Assembly: GCA_030606165.1 (NCBI GenBank)
Contig: JAUWGZ010000017.1
Coordinates: forward strand, 1-19,224
DNA: 19,224 nucleotides
Reading direction: 5' to 3'
Source of the DNA: Dehalococcoidia bacterium
GTDB lineage: Bacteria > Chloroflexota > Dehalococcoidia > GIF9 > AB-539-J10
Position 1 is the first letter of the stretch; each line of letters starts with the position of its first letter. Below, one piece after another: positions 6,314 through 13,819 of the stretch. Position numbers and translations under genes: made by a program. Below the pieces are notes generated by a model that had not been told where the DNA came from, made no database searches, and saw only the letters and a program-made list of their open reading frames with translations.

Positions 6314-6751
6314 ATGAAAAGGTGTATGAGTAAAGTCGGCCGACAGTTTTGCCATGGAGTGAAGGGCTCCATTGAGCTTGGGATGCTGGTTGAGTTGGTG
6401 ACTCAGCTGCTGGTCGGGCTGCTGGTGCTGTCTGTCACTCTGGTATCTACGGCGTCAGCAGTGATTCCTCAACTCACTGAGTTGGTAAGCGGTGATTCTG
6501 GGCAGGAGGCAGCCGTAGAATTACAAATGGTGGAAATAGCGGTGGCAGCCTACCAGGCTGACCATGATGGAAACTTGCCCACTGTTGAAGGTTTCCCGCT
6601 TGCTAATGAGCTGGATGAGTACATCCCCGGTGGCGTAGCTGCTCTGCAGGGTACCTATACTCTTGATGGCACTACTGGCGAGGTAACCCAGACTTATCCG
6701 GAGCTTAGTGGCCTTTTAAGTGGCCTGACACTGCTTGACGGTCTGGGCTAA
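6314..6751 (+). CDS. small membrane-anchored pilin-like protein
   Basis: I start this 145-residue protein at ATG 6314 because AAAGGAGG (6297-6304) sits 9 nt upstream; the frame is open further back but that part is repeat-like. Residues 1-18 are basic. Residues about 22-52 are a long hydrophobic helix containing GMLVELVTQLLVGLLVL, reminiscent of the GFTLVELL start of type IV pilins and type II pseudopilins. The exported part contains VEIAVAAYQADHDGNLPT, then YIPGG, TYTLDGTTGEV, a pattern seen in GspG-like and pilin-like minor subunits. The prepilin cleavage motif is not canonical: the glutamate is at +4 after the glycine instead of +5, and another KG-SIE lies just ahead. The last 15 residues are leucine/glycine-rich. 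It is a single gene with its own terminator and no pilus assembly genes nearby. Pilin-like is a reasoned guess. Confidence 0.6.
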   Translation: MKRCMSKVGRQFCHGVKGSIELGMLVELVTQLLVGLLVLSVTLVSTASAVIPQLTELVSGDSGQEAAVELQMVEIAVAAYQADHDGNLPTVEGFPLANELDEYIPGGVAALQGTYTLDGTTGEVTQTYPELSGLLSGLTLLDGLG

Positions 6752-6772
6752 GACCAAACCGAAGATGGGGAG

Positions 6773-6825
6773 GCTCATCGGCGGGATTGTTTTGCTCCAA
6801 TCCTGCCGGTGAGCTTTTCTATTTT
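6773..6825 (+). terminator. intrinsic terminator after the pilin-like gene
   Basis: A 17 bp stem (6773-6789 with 6798-6814, two G-U-type mismatches), an 8 nt loop and a following TTTTCTATTTT tract form a classical rho-independent terminator 22 nt after the stop codon. Confidence 0.85.
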
Positions 6826-7068
6826 CTGGGAAATACTATATCCTAAATTTCTAAATGCCAAACAATATCAAAGCAATAATGACCACAATGGGCGGGGACA
6901 AGCCCGCCTCTACGGGATTGCTTTGCTACGCTCGCGATGACAACCCTATGTGTCACTGTGAGGCTGAGGAGGTCAGCCGAAGCAATCTCGTGGAGGGTAA
7001 TGACATTACCACCTTCCCTCGCAATAACAATTGAACAATTGCTAAGTAACCCCCAAGAAGATATCTCA
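6826..7068. repeat. composite of degenerate interspersed repeats
   Basis: No gene is seen here. The stretch holds a GGCGGGGACAAGCCCGCC repeat (about 6892-6909), a partial ATTGCTTTGCTACGCTCGCG repeat arm (about 6916-6942), and a 79 bp unit 6951-7029 bounded by inverted ends TGTCACTGTGAGG and CCTCGCAATAACA. The last matches the terminal ends of the elements at 14785-14885 and 19007-19194. Confidence 0.6.
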
Positions 7069-7097
7069 TTGACGATAGTTAGGTATTGTGCTATTTT
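7069..7097 (+). promoter_or_regulatory. promoter of the ilv operon
   Basis: TTGACG (7069-7074), a 17 bp spacer and TATTTT (7092-7097) give a start near 7104 and a leader of about 134 nt before ilvD. The prediction is by motif only. Confidence 0.55.
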
Positions 7098-7103
7098 ATG
7101 CGA

Positions 7104-7237
7104 CATACTTCATTTATGTGAGCATAAGTTAAATCAACCCCAAAAAGTCTTGCGACTTTTTGGGGACCCCGATAAAGTCTGACCTTAATTTACCGGGGTA
7201 TCCACGAAAACTGTAAGATTTTCATAGGGTGAGTTAA
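7104..7237 (+). promoter_or_regulatory. ilv leader with competing hairpins
   Basis: Hairpin A is a perfect 12 bp stem with a 4 nt loop (7138-7165; arms CCCCAAAAAGTC and GACTTTTTGGGG). Hairpin C is an 11 bp stem with one mismatch (7166-7176 with 7189-7199; ACCCCGATAAA with TTTACCGGGGT). The right arm of A (GACTTT, 7154-7159) can instead pair with AAAGTC (7174-7179) inside C, which gives a third, competing structure. No T-run follows and no T-box motif or Ile/Leu/Val-rich leader peptide was found, so if regulatory it may act on translation or mRNA stability. Confidence 0.45.
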
Positions 7238-8905
7238 ATGCGAAGCGACTTGGTGAAGAAAGGAATCGAGCGGGCGCCTCACAGGTCGCTGCTGCGGGCC
7301 GTCGGTTGCTCTTCAGATGACTGGGATAAACCGTTTATTGGAGTAATCAATAGCTTTAGTGAGATTGTCCCCGGTCATATCCATCTACAAACAATTGCCA
7401 AGGCGGTAAAAGAAGGGATCCGCAGTCGAGGTGGAGTGCCTTTTGAGGTCAATACCATAGCTGTTTGCGATGGTATCGCTATGAACCATCCGGGGATGAA
7501 ATACAGCTTGCCCAGCCGGGAGCTGATTGCTGACTCGGTTGAAATCCTGGCTCAGGCTCATGCCTTTGATGGCCTGGTATTTATCCCTAATTGCGACAAG
7601 GTCGTGCCCGGGATGCTGATGGCCGCAATCAGGCTTAATTTGCCTTCTGTCTTTGTGAGTGGCGGCCCCATGCTGGCCGGGAAGTTTGGTCAGGGAAACG
7701 CTGCCAGGTCCGTTGACCTTATTACGGTATTTCAAGCTGTAGGAGAAGTAGCCAGGGGTAAGATGACCGAGGCTGAGTTGCAAGAACTGGAGATGGTCGC
7801 CTGTCCTGGTTGTGGGAGCTGTGCCGGGATGTTCACTGCTAATACTATGAATTGCCTCAGCGAAGCCTTGGGGATGGCTTTGCCGGGTAACGGCACGATA
7901 CCAGCGGTGGAAGAACGGCGGGTACAACTTGCCTATAAAGCCGGACAGCAAATCATGGAAACTTTGGCCAAAGATATTCGGCCTAAAGACGTTATCACCA
8001 AAGATTCTCTTTATAATGCCTTCGCCGTGGACATGGCCCTGGGGGGCAGTACAAATTCCGTGTTGCATCTTGCTGCCATAGCGCATGAGGCTGAGATAGA
8101 TTTTCCTTTATCCTTGATAAACGAGATTAGCGACTCCGTTCCTCATATCTGCAAATTAAGCCCGGCCAGCGATTATCATATTCAGGACCTGGACTCAGCC
8201 GGTGGCATTCCTGCGATAATGCACGAACTATCGGGATTGCTGAAGCTTGGGGCAAATACTGTTTTGGGCAAGCCATTAGGCAGCATAGCAAAGGAAGCTA
8301 AGGTTAAAAATAGAGAGGTAATCCGCCCCCTGTCACAACCTCATGCCCCTACTGGTGGTATTAGCATATTATTTGGCAATCTGGCGCCTGATGGCAGCGT
8401 AGTGAAAAGCGCTGCAGTAGCTTCTGAGATGTTAGTGCATCGGGGTCCAGCGAGAGTTTTCAATAATGAGGAAGAAGCTACGGCGGCGATAATGAAAGGC
8501 GAATTTAAGTCAGGTGAGGTAATCGTCATTCGCTATGAAGGCCCCAAGGGAGGGCCAGGAATGCGGGAGATGTTGGCAGCCACTTCCCTCCTCAGCGGTA
8601 TGGGTATGGATAAAAAGGTAGCTCTTATTACAGATGGACGCTTTTCTGGAGGCACGCGAGGAGCAGCTATTGGTCATGTCTCTCCCGAGGCGGCAGAGAA
8701 AGGTCCTATAGCGGCTTTGCGGGATGCTGATATAATTAACATAAACATACCTGACCACAAATTGGAAGTGGAATTAAGCCAAAAAGAGCTAGAACAACGG
8801 TTGGCTTCATTGCCTTCCTTTGAACCCAAGATTAAAACTGGCTATCTCAAGAGGTATAGTGATAAAGTAAGCTCGGCCAGCACTGGTGCGGTATTTGCCG
8901 GGTAA
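7238..8905 (+). CDS. ilvD: dihydroxy-acid dehydratase
   Basis: The 555-residue IlvD/Edd-family protein dehydrates 2,3-dihydroxy-isovalerate and 2,3-dihydroxy-3-methylvalerate to the keto-acid precursors of valine and isoleucine. Family signatures are intact: CDGIAMNHPGMKYSLPSREL (residues 77-96), NCDKVVPGMLMA (118-129), ACPGCGSCAGMFTANTMNCL (188-207) and, near the C-terminus, DGRFSGGTRGAAIGHVSPEA. Candidate Fe-S cysteines are C77, C119 and C192/C195. It has the NSFSEIVPGHIHL form with glycine rather than the cysteine seen in [2Fe-2S] enzymes, which suggests an oxygen-sensitive [4Fe-4S] type (inference). The ATG at 7238 has only a weak GGGTGA site. It is the first gene of the ilv operon, 11 nt ahead of ilvB. 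Confidence 0.97.
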   Translation: MRSDLVKKGIERAPHRSLLRAVGCSSDDWDKPFIGVINSFSEIVPGHIHLQTIAKAVKEGIRSRGGVPFEVNTIAVCDGIAMNHPGMKYSLPSRELIADSVEILAQAHAFDGLVFIPNCDKVVPGMLMAAIRLNLPSVFVSGGPMLAGKFGQGNAARSVDLITVFQAVGEVARGKMTEAELQELEMVACPGCGSCAGMFTANTMNCLSEALGMALPGNGTIPAVEERRVQLAYKAGQQIMETLAKDIRPKDVITKDSLYNAFAVDMALGGSTNSVLHLAAIAHEAEIDFPLSLINEISDSVPHICKLSPASDYHIQDLDSAGGIPAIMHELSGLLKLGANTVLGKPLGSIAKEAKVKNREVIRPLSQPHAPTGGISILFGNLAPDGSVVKSAAVASEMLVHRGPARVFNNEEEATAAIMKGEFKSGEVIVIRYEGPKGGPGMREMLAATSLLSGMGMDKKVALITDGRFSGGTRGAAIGHVSPEAAEKGPIAALRDADIININIPDHKLEVELSQKELEQRLASLPSFEPKIKTGYLKRYSDKVSSASTGAVFAG

Positions 8906-8916
8906 GGAGTTATTCT

Positions 8917-10614
8917 ATGAAGAAAACTGGTGCTCAGATTCTCTGTGAAAGTTTAGTTAAAGAAGGGGTAGAGGTTATTTTTGGCATTCTCGGTGGTGCT
9001 GTCTTACCGATATATGATACCTTCCCCCAATATCCTCAACTCCGACATATATTAGTTCGCCATGAACAGGGAGCGGCTCATGCCGCCGATGGCTATGCTC
9101 GAGTTACACATAAGGCGGGAGTATGTATTGCTACGTCGGGGCCTGGGGCTACTAATCTGGTTACCGGCATTGCCAATGCTTATATGGATTCTGCTCCCTT
9201 AGTAGCTATAACTGGCCAGGTAGCCACACCTGTTATTGGCAAGGATGCCTTTCAGGAGACGGATATCACAGGCATTACCATTCCAATTGTCAAACATAAC
9301 TATCTTGTTACCGATGTTGCTGAGCTGGCTAAAACGGTTAAAGAGGCCTTCCACATCGCCCAGACGGGAAGGCCCGGGCCTGTGCTTATTGACATACCAC
9401 GGGATGTCCAGCAAGCACAAAAGGACTTTGTTTATCCCGATAAACTTGATTTGCCGGGCTATAGGGTTGTCTCTCGTGGGCACCCGGCTCAAATTAAAAA
9501 AGCAGCAAAGCTCATTAACGAAGCTGAGCAGCCTGTTATCATCGCTGGCAGGGGGATAATTATTTCCCAAGCTTACGATGGGTTTAAGGAATTTGCTGAA
9601 AAAGCACAAATACCAGTGGCTCACACTCTCCTTGGGCTGAGCTCCTTCCCTGGAAACCATATACTTGATCTTGGCATGATGGGGATGCATGGTACACCTT
9701 GCGCCAATATGGCAGTGCAAAACGCCGACCTTCTTATCGCTATTGGCATGAGATTTGATGACCGAGCTACAGGAAATACCAAGGAGTTTGCTCCCCATGC
9801 CCGCGTCATTCACATCGATATCGACCCTGCAGAGATTGGAAAGAATATCCCCACCGAGGTCCCGGTAGTCGGGGATATAAAAAACGTGCTCACAGCCCTG
9901 AATGAACAGATTGAGAGAAAAGAGCATGTGGCTTGGCTTTCTCAAATAGAACAGTGGAGGTATGGGCATCCATCGCTGGAAATCAGGCAAAGTGATGAGC
10001 TCTTGCCTCAATACATTATTCAACAGATCTACGAGGCCACACAGGGCGATGCTCTAGTGGTTACTGGGGTAGGGCAGAATCAAATGTGGGCGGCACGATA
10101 TTTCGTTTATACCAAGCCAAACAGTCTTATTTCTGCAGGGGGATTGGGGCCCATGGGGTTTGAACTACCTGCGGCCATGGGAGTCAAAGTCGGTTGCCCA
10201 GAGGAAGTGGTATGGTGTGTTGCCGGCGACGGCGGCTTTCAAATGACTATCCAGGAATTAGCTACTCTGACACAGGAAAATATTGCTGTAAAAATAGCTA
10301 TCATTAACAACGGGTATCTAGGCATGGTAAGACAGTGGCAAGAGCTATTCTATGGACGGCGCTATGTTGACACGAAACTTTGGAATCCCGATTTTGTCAA
10401 AATCGCTGAGGCTTACGACATCCCTGGTCTTCGGGTGACACGGAGAGAGGAAGTCATCCCGGCTATACAAAAGGCTATGGAGTACCCTGGAGCTTTTCTC
10501 ATCGACTTTCTAATTGAGCCCGAGGAGAACATCTATCCCATAGTGCCACCAGGGGAAAGCCTGGCCAGATTTTTCGAGCCATCAAAGCCGGAAGTATTGG
10601 AAGGAAAACTCTAA
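8917..10614 (+). CDS. ilvB: acetolactate synthase large (catalytic) subunit
   Basis: The 565-residue thiamine-diphosphate enzyme condenses two pyruvates to acetolactate, or pyruvate with 2-oxobutyrate to acetohydroxybutyrate. The catalytic glutamate is E50 in VRHEQGAAHAADGYAR. TSGPGATNLVTGIANAY follows in the N-terminal domain, the FAD/Rossmann-like middle domain has IGMRFDDRATGN, and the C-terminal ThDP/Mg motif runs from GDGG (437-440) to NN (464-465). Together with the adjacent small subunit this is the anabolic acetohydroxyacid synthase, not the catabolic AlsS. The ATG at 8917 follows TAAGGAG, which overlaps the ilvD stop region, so ilvD and ilvB are tightly linked. Confidence 0.97.
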   Translation: MKKTGAQILCESLVKEGVEVIFGILGGAVLPIYDTFPQYPQLRHILVRHEQGAAHAADGYARVTHKAGVCIATSGPGATNLVTGIANAYMDSAPLVAITGQVATPVIGKDAFQETDITGITIPIVKHNYLVTDVAELAKTVKEAFHIAQTGRPGPVLIDIPRDVQQAQKDFVYPDKLDLPGYRVVSRGHPAQIKKAAKLINEAEQPVIIAGRGIIISQAYDGFKEFAEKAQIPVAHTLLGLSSFPGNHILDLGMMGMHGTPCANMAVQNADLLIAIGMRFDDRATGNTKEFAPHARVIHIDIDPAEIGKNIPTEVPVVGDIKNVLTALNEQIERKEHVAWLSQIEQWRYGHPSLEIRQSDELLPQYIIQQIYEATQGDALVVTGVGQNQMWAARYFVYTKPNSLISAGGLGPMGFELPAAMGVKVGCPEEVVWCVAGDGGFQMTIQELATLTQENIAVKIAIINNGYLGMVRQWQELFYGRRYVDTKLWNPDFVKIAEAYDIPGLRVTRREEVIPAIQKAMEYPGAFLIDFLIEPEENIYPIVPPGESLARFFEPSKPEVLEGKL

Positions 10615-10700
10615 AAATCAAGTATAAAATGCCAATGACCAAAAGACGAGGTTTTTGAATTTAGAGATTATAGTTTGGATTTTATCTATGGGGGGGCAAA

Positions 10701-11192
10701 TTGACTAATACAAAACATACTTTAGTAGCTTTAGTGGAGGATAAACCAGGGGTGCTTAATCGAATAGCTAGTTTATTCCGACGGCGCTCCTTTAATATTC
10801 AAAGTCTTGCTGTAGGTGGTAGCGAACATCCCGGCTTATCTCGCATGACTACTGTTGTTGTTGGTGATTCTGCTCAGGTAGAGCAGGTGAGAAAGCAACT
10901 GGAGAAGCTAATCAACGTGGTTAAAGTCTCTGATATAACCGAAGAAGACATGGTGGCCAGAGAATTGGCCTTAATTAAAGTGAAGGCTACTGCCTCGACA
11001 AGAAGCGAGATTATGCAAATCGTTGATATTTTCCGGGCTAACATAGTTGATGTTGCTCCAGGTTCACTGACAGTGGAGGTGACCGGTGATGAAGATAAGC
11101 TGGATTCTCTGCTCGGCCTCCTTCGTGATTTTGGTATTAAGGAGGTTTCACGAACTGGCAGGATAGCCTTAACTCGCGGAAGCAGTTCTTAA
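10701..11192 (+). CDS. ilvN: acetolactate synthase regulatory (small) subunit
   Basis: The 163-residue protein has an N-terminal ACT domain (HTLVALVEDKPGVLNRIASL, residues 6-25, then FNIQSLAVG) that binds valine for feedback control. From about residue 80 it has the ALS small-subunit C-terminal domain (ELALIKVKA, IVDVAPGSLTVEVTGDEDKLDSLLGLLRDFGI). It activates IlvB and confers valine inhibition. The start is TTG at 10701, preceded by a run of seven G at 10690-10696; the ATG at 10688 is out of frame and stops after six codons. An 86 nt AT-rich gap separates it from ilvB. Some systems call this gene ilvH; the role is the same. Confidence 0.95.
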   Translation: MTNTKHTLVALVEDKPGVLNRIASLFRRRSFNIQSLAVGGSEHPGLSRMTTVVVGDSAQVEQVRKQLEKLINVVKVSDITEEDMVARELALIKVKATASTRSEIMQIVDIFRANIVDVAPGSLTVEVTGDEDKLDSLLGLLRDFGIKEVSRTGRIALTRGSSS

Positions 11193-11239
11193 CTGCCGAT
11201 AGTTGATAGCTGACGGCTGAAGGTTAACAGGGAGGGATT

Positions 11240-12232
11240 ATGGCTAAAATTTATTACGACAAGGATGCTAACCTGGATTTGCTCAAAGGAAAGACAATTG
11301 GCGTTATTGGCTTTGGGAGTCAGGGACACGCCCATGCCCAGAATCTAAGGGACAGCGGCTGCCAGGTCATTGTTTCTGAATTACCAGACACTGAAGTCTG
11401 GGAGGCAGCAAAGAAAGCTGGTTTTGAAGTAGCTACTGCCGCTGAAGTGGCCAGGAAGGCAAATATAATTGTTATGCTGGCTCCGGATACTTTGCAGCCC
11501 AGAATCTATCGGGAGTCAATTGAGAAGGAAATGGCCCGGGGCAAGACACTTATGTTTGCTCATGGTTTTAGTATCCACTTTTCTCAAATCGTGCCTCCAG
11601 TTGAGGTTGATGTTGGCATGATAGCGCCTAAATGTCCGGGACATATGCTCAGAAGACTTTATACTGAAGGTTCAGGAGCTCCGGCCTTGGTGGCTATCCA
11701 TCAAGATGCCTCGGGGAAAGCAAAAGACACGGCTCTGGCCTATGCCAAGGGTATTGGTTGCGCTAGAGCCGGGGTTCTGGAAACGACTTTTGATGAAGAG
11801 ACTGAGACCGACCTCTTTGGCGAGCAAACGGTGCTTTGTGGGGGAGTCTCTTCTCTGATAAAGGCTGGCTTTGAAACATTGGTAGAGGCTGGCTATCAAC
11901 CAGAGATCGCCTATTTCGAGGTTTGCCACGAGTTAAAGCTCATTGTTGACCTGATTTATCAAGGTGGCTTGAGTTATATGCGCTATTCGGTAAGTGATAC
12001 GGCAGAATACGGAGATTATACGCGGGGCCCACGAGTCATTGATGATTTGGTCAAGGAGGAAATGGGGCAAATTCTGGCAGAGATTCAGGATGGCAGCTTT
12101 GCTACAGAGTGGATTTCGGAAAACCAGGCCGGCCGCCCCAGCTTTAATGCTATGAGGCGGATGGAAGCAGAGCATCCCATCGAAGTCGTGGGCAAGAAAC
12201 TCAGGGATATGATGCCCTGGCTTAAGGGCTAG
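11240..12232 (+). CDS. ilvC: ketol-acid reductoisomerase, class I
   Basis: The 330-residue class I enzyme isomerises and reduces acetolactate/acetohydroxybutyrate to the dihydroxy-acids used by IlvD. The Rossmann motif is GFGSQGHAHAQNLRDSG (24-40). The metal-binding FGEQ motif (TETDLFGEQ) and ELKLIVDLIYQGGLSYM are intact in the C-terminal knotted domain. The cofactor loop after beta2 reads SELPDTEVW (46-54), where NADPH enzymes usually have GLRxGSxSW. The arginine and serines that hold the 2'-phosphate are missing and acidic residues replace them, which predicts NADH use (inference). GGGAGG precedes the ATG at 11240. It is the last gene of ilvDBNC and starts 47 nt after ilvN. Confidence 0.97.
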   Translation: MAKIYYDKDANLDLLKGKTIGVIGFGSQGHAHAQNLRDSGCQVIVSELPDTEVWEAAKKAGFEVATAAEVARKANIIVMLAPDTLQPRIYRESIEKEMARGKTLMFAHGFSIHFSQIVPPVEVDVGMIAPKCPGHMLRRLYTEGSGAPALVAIHQDASGKAKDTALAYAKGIGCARAGVLETTFDEETETDLFGEQTVLCGGVSSLIKAGFETLVEAGYQPEIAYFEVCHELKLIVDLIYQGGLSYMRYSVSDTAEYGDYTRGPRVIDDLVKEEMGQILAEIQDGSFATEWISENQAGRPSFNAMRRMEAEHPIEVVGKKLRDMMPWLKG

Positions 12233-12308
12233 GTATTATTGGAAAGGCTTGCTACTGACACACTATTGCGAGCTCCAAAAAAATTTTGTAAAACTTTGTA
12301 ATAATCTC

Positions 12309-12324
12309 CTGGCGCACACGCCAG
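12309..12324 (+). other. GGCGCACACGCC hairpin 3' of ilvC
   Basis: CTGGCG-CACA-CGCCAG is a perfect 6 bp stem, 77 nt after the ilvC stop, with no T-run. In the direction of transcription the 14 nt core TGGCGCACACGCCA is identical to the hairpin after the NUDIX gene (818-833). Confidence 0.5.
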
Positions 12325-12389
12325 CCTAAGATGGTGAATTTTGGTTAACTTTATCTTATAATATTGAAAAGAGAATGGGAGGTGTGGCT

Positions 12390-12722
12390 ATGCCACGCTG
12401 TCAATACTGTGGAGGAAAAATAGATGATGATGCAATGGTTTGCCCTGCATGTGGGGAGAGTTTAGTCGAGGAAGATACAGAATGGCAAGAGTTGCAGATC
12501 CAAGAGAAAGTTGATGAAGCGAAACATAGAGCAAATATGTATATTATTTCGGCAATAGTTCTTGTAACGGTGGGGATAGTGGCTGGTAGTATGTTTTGTG
12601 CCTCATTGAGTGCGGTTGGTTTTTTTGGAATAGTGCTTGTTTGCTTGGGCATTGGATGTACTGAGTCGGCTGATCGACATGAACACAAAGCCAGGAATTT
12701 AAAAAAACGACTCGGGCGGTGA
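12390..12722 (+). CDS. zinc-ribbon membrane protein, unknown function
   Basis: The 110-residue protein begins with a double CxxC zinc ribbon (C4, C7, C18, C21; CQYCGG...CPACGESL), followed by an acidic/charged linker (24-49). Two hydrophobic segments (about 50-72 and 74-92) probably form a membrane hairpin, and a basic C-terminal tail (HKARNLKKRLGR) follows. I start at ATG 12390, with GGGAGG 7 nt upstream, rather than the ATG at 12375, which overlaps that site. A TATAAT at 12357-12362 with a poor -35 suggests its own promoter. No known function; small zinc-ribbon/TM proteins of this kind are widespread and uncharacterised. Confidence 0.75.
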   Translation: MPRCQYCGGKIDDDAMVCPACGESLVEEDTEWQELQIQEKVDEAKHRANMYIISAIVLVTVGIVAGSMFCASLSAVGFFGIVLVCLGIGCTESADRHEHKARNLKKRLGR

Positions 12723-12977
12723 AATTAGTCTGAAGTTGCATTAGTAATATTAGCACCTGAATTTAAAATATCTTCTAGTTGATCCTCGCTAGAGTATTTC
12801 TCGTACACGCTTCCTGAAAATTACGCTTTACTGAGTTGGGTGACTTTGGTTTAGTCTTAGCTTGGGAAAGGCTGGCCTGTGAAGGAGCTTACAATATTTC
12901 CTTCGGTGTTACCCATGTAGTCAGCCAGCACAACAGGTTGAGCTAGCTAAGCTTTATTGCTATACTTGATTACGAAA

Positions 12978-13688
12978 ATGGTTGACTGGAATGATTGCCA
13001 GAAGAACTTAAGAGTATCTTTCCGCCAGAAATCTTTGCTGGAGCAGGCCTTCGCGCATCTATCTTATCTTAACGAAAATCCTGGTTTCGCCCAGCCTAGC
13101 AACGAGCGCTTAGAGTTTCTTGGCGATGCCATACTTAACTTCATTGTAGCGGAAAAGCTGTATGAAGAGTTCCCCAAACTACCTGAGGGAGAGCTAACTG
13201 AGATTCGTGCCTCTCTAGTTTGCCGCGATACTTTGGCTGAACTAGCTTCTTCGCTTAAGCTTGGTGACTGGCTCTTATTAGGACGAGGTGAGGAAGCAAA
13301 TGGAGGAAGGGCGAAGGCGAGCAACTTAGCAAATGCTATGGAAGCACTGATCGGTGCCTTATATTTAGACCAGGGGCTAGCCAAAGCCAGGAGATTTATT
13401 CTCAGGCAGCTCAAGCCGAAGTTGGAAAAAATAAAGGCCGGGAAAACAACCCCAAACTACAAGGCATTAGTGCAAGAGTTCATCCAGGGACAAAAGAGGC
13501 CAACGCCAGTTTACCGTTTGGTGGAAGCTACTGGTCCTGACCACAGCAAGCAATTTACCGCCGAAATTCTGGTAGAGGGGGAGGCACTGGGCAGGGGGAC
13601 AGGAAAGAGTAAGAAAACTGCTGAGAGCCAAGCAGCAAGAGCAGCTTGGGAAAAACTGAGGTGTAGTCATGGGCAGACGAGATTATAG
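12978..13688 (+). CDS. rnc: ribonuclease III
   Basis: The 236-residue enzyme cleaves double-stranded RNA in rRNA maturation and mRNA decay. The catalytic domain carries the signature NERLEFLGDAIL (42-53; metal ligands E46 and D50), the second acidic site is E123 in NAMEALIGALYLD, and a dsRNA-binding domain covers about residues 160-227 (NYKALVQEFIQ ... GKSKKTAESQAARAAWEKL). I use ATG 12978 (MVDWND); a TTG at 12957 would add seven residues, and neither has a clear ribosome site. The last 20 nt overlap the next small gene, and a radical SAM gene follows closely. Confidence 0.95.
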   Translation: MVDWNDCQKNLRVSFRQKSLLEQAFAHLSYLNENPGFAQPSNERLEFLGDAILNFIVAEKLYEEFPKLPEGELTEIRASLVCRDTLAELASSLKLGDWLLLGRGEEANGGRAKASNLANAMEALIGALYLDQGLAKARRFILRQLKPKLEKIKAGKTTPNYKALVQEFIQGQKRPTPVYRLVEATGPDHSKQFTAEILVEGEALGRGTGKSKKTAESQAARAAWEKLRCSHGQTRL

Positions 13689-13815
13689 ACGGCGAGAGCC
13701 AAAGAAATCTAAGAAGGGGACGCAGAAAAACAAACCGATTTCGGAATTCGTGCCACGGCTGGAGACAGAGGTAATCAAGAAAAAGAGGAAGCCCGCTGAG
13801 GAGCACGAGGAATAG
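13669..13815 (+). CDS. very basic 48-residue conserved-type protein
   Basis: The ATG at 13669 lies inside the rnc 3' end (20 nt overlap, different frame) with GAGGTG six nt upstream. The 48-codon product starts MGRRDYRRREPKK and is extremely rich in Arg/Lys in its first 23 residues. It then has a short hydrophobic patch (ISEFVPRLETEVI), a KKKRK cluster and an acidic end (EEHEE). The charge pattern suggests RNA, ribosome or DNA binding. I know no characterised family. Overlap with rnc on one side and a 4 nt gap to the radical SAM gene on the other imply translational coupling and a co-transcribed trio. The frame and start signals are good, so I consider it a real gene. Confidence 0.7.
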   Translation: MGRRDYRRREPKKSKKGTQKNKPISEFVPRLETEVIKKKRKPAEEHEE

Positions 13816-13819
13816 ATAG

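Noticed and set aside
7104..7237. T-box or leader-peptide attenuator for ilv
   Set aside because: No AGGGTGGNACCGCG-like T-box sequence, and the only small frame (MRHTSFM) is not rich in Ile, Leu or Val.
7385..8086. 233-codon open frame on the minus strand
   Set aside because: It is antisense to ilvD, has no family likeness, and ilvD is unmistakable.
9199..10023. 274-codon open frame on the minus strand
   Set aside because: It is antisense to ilvB; its length comes from codon usage of the real gene and its sequence shows no recognisable motif.
12857..12945. 26-codon minus-strand open stretch between the zinc-ribbon gene and rnc
   Set aside because: It looks a little protein-like (contains YMGNTEGNIVSSF) but has no start signal or recognisable family; too short to call even as a pseudogene.
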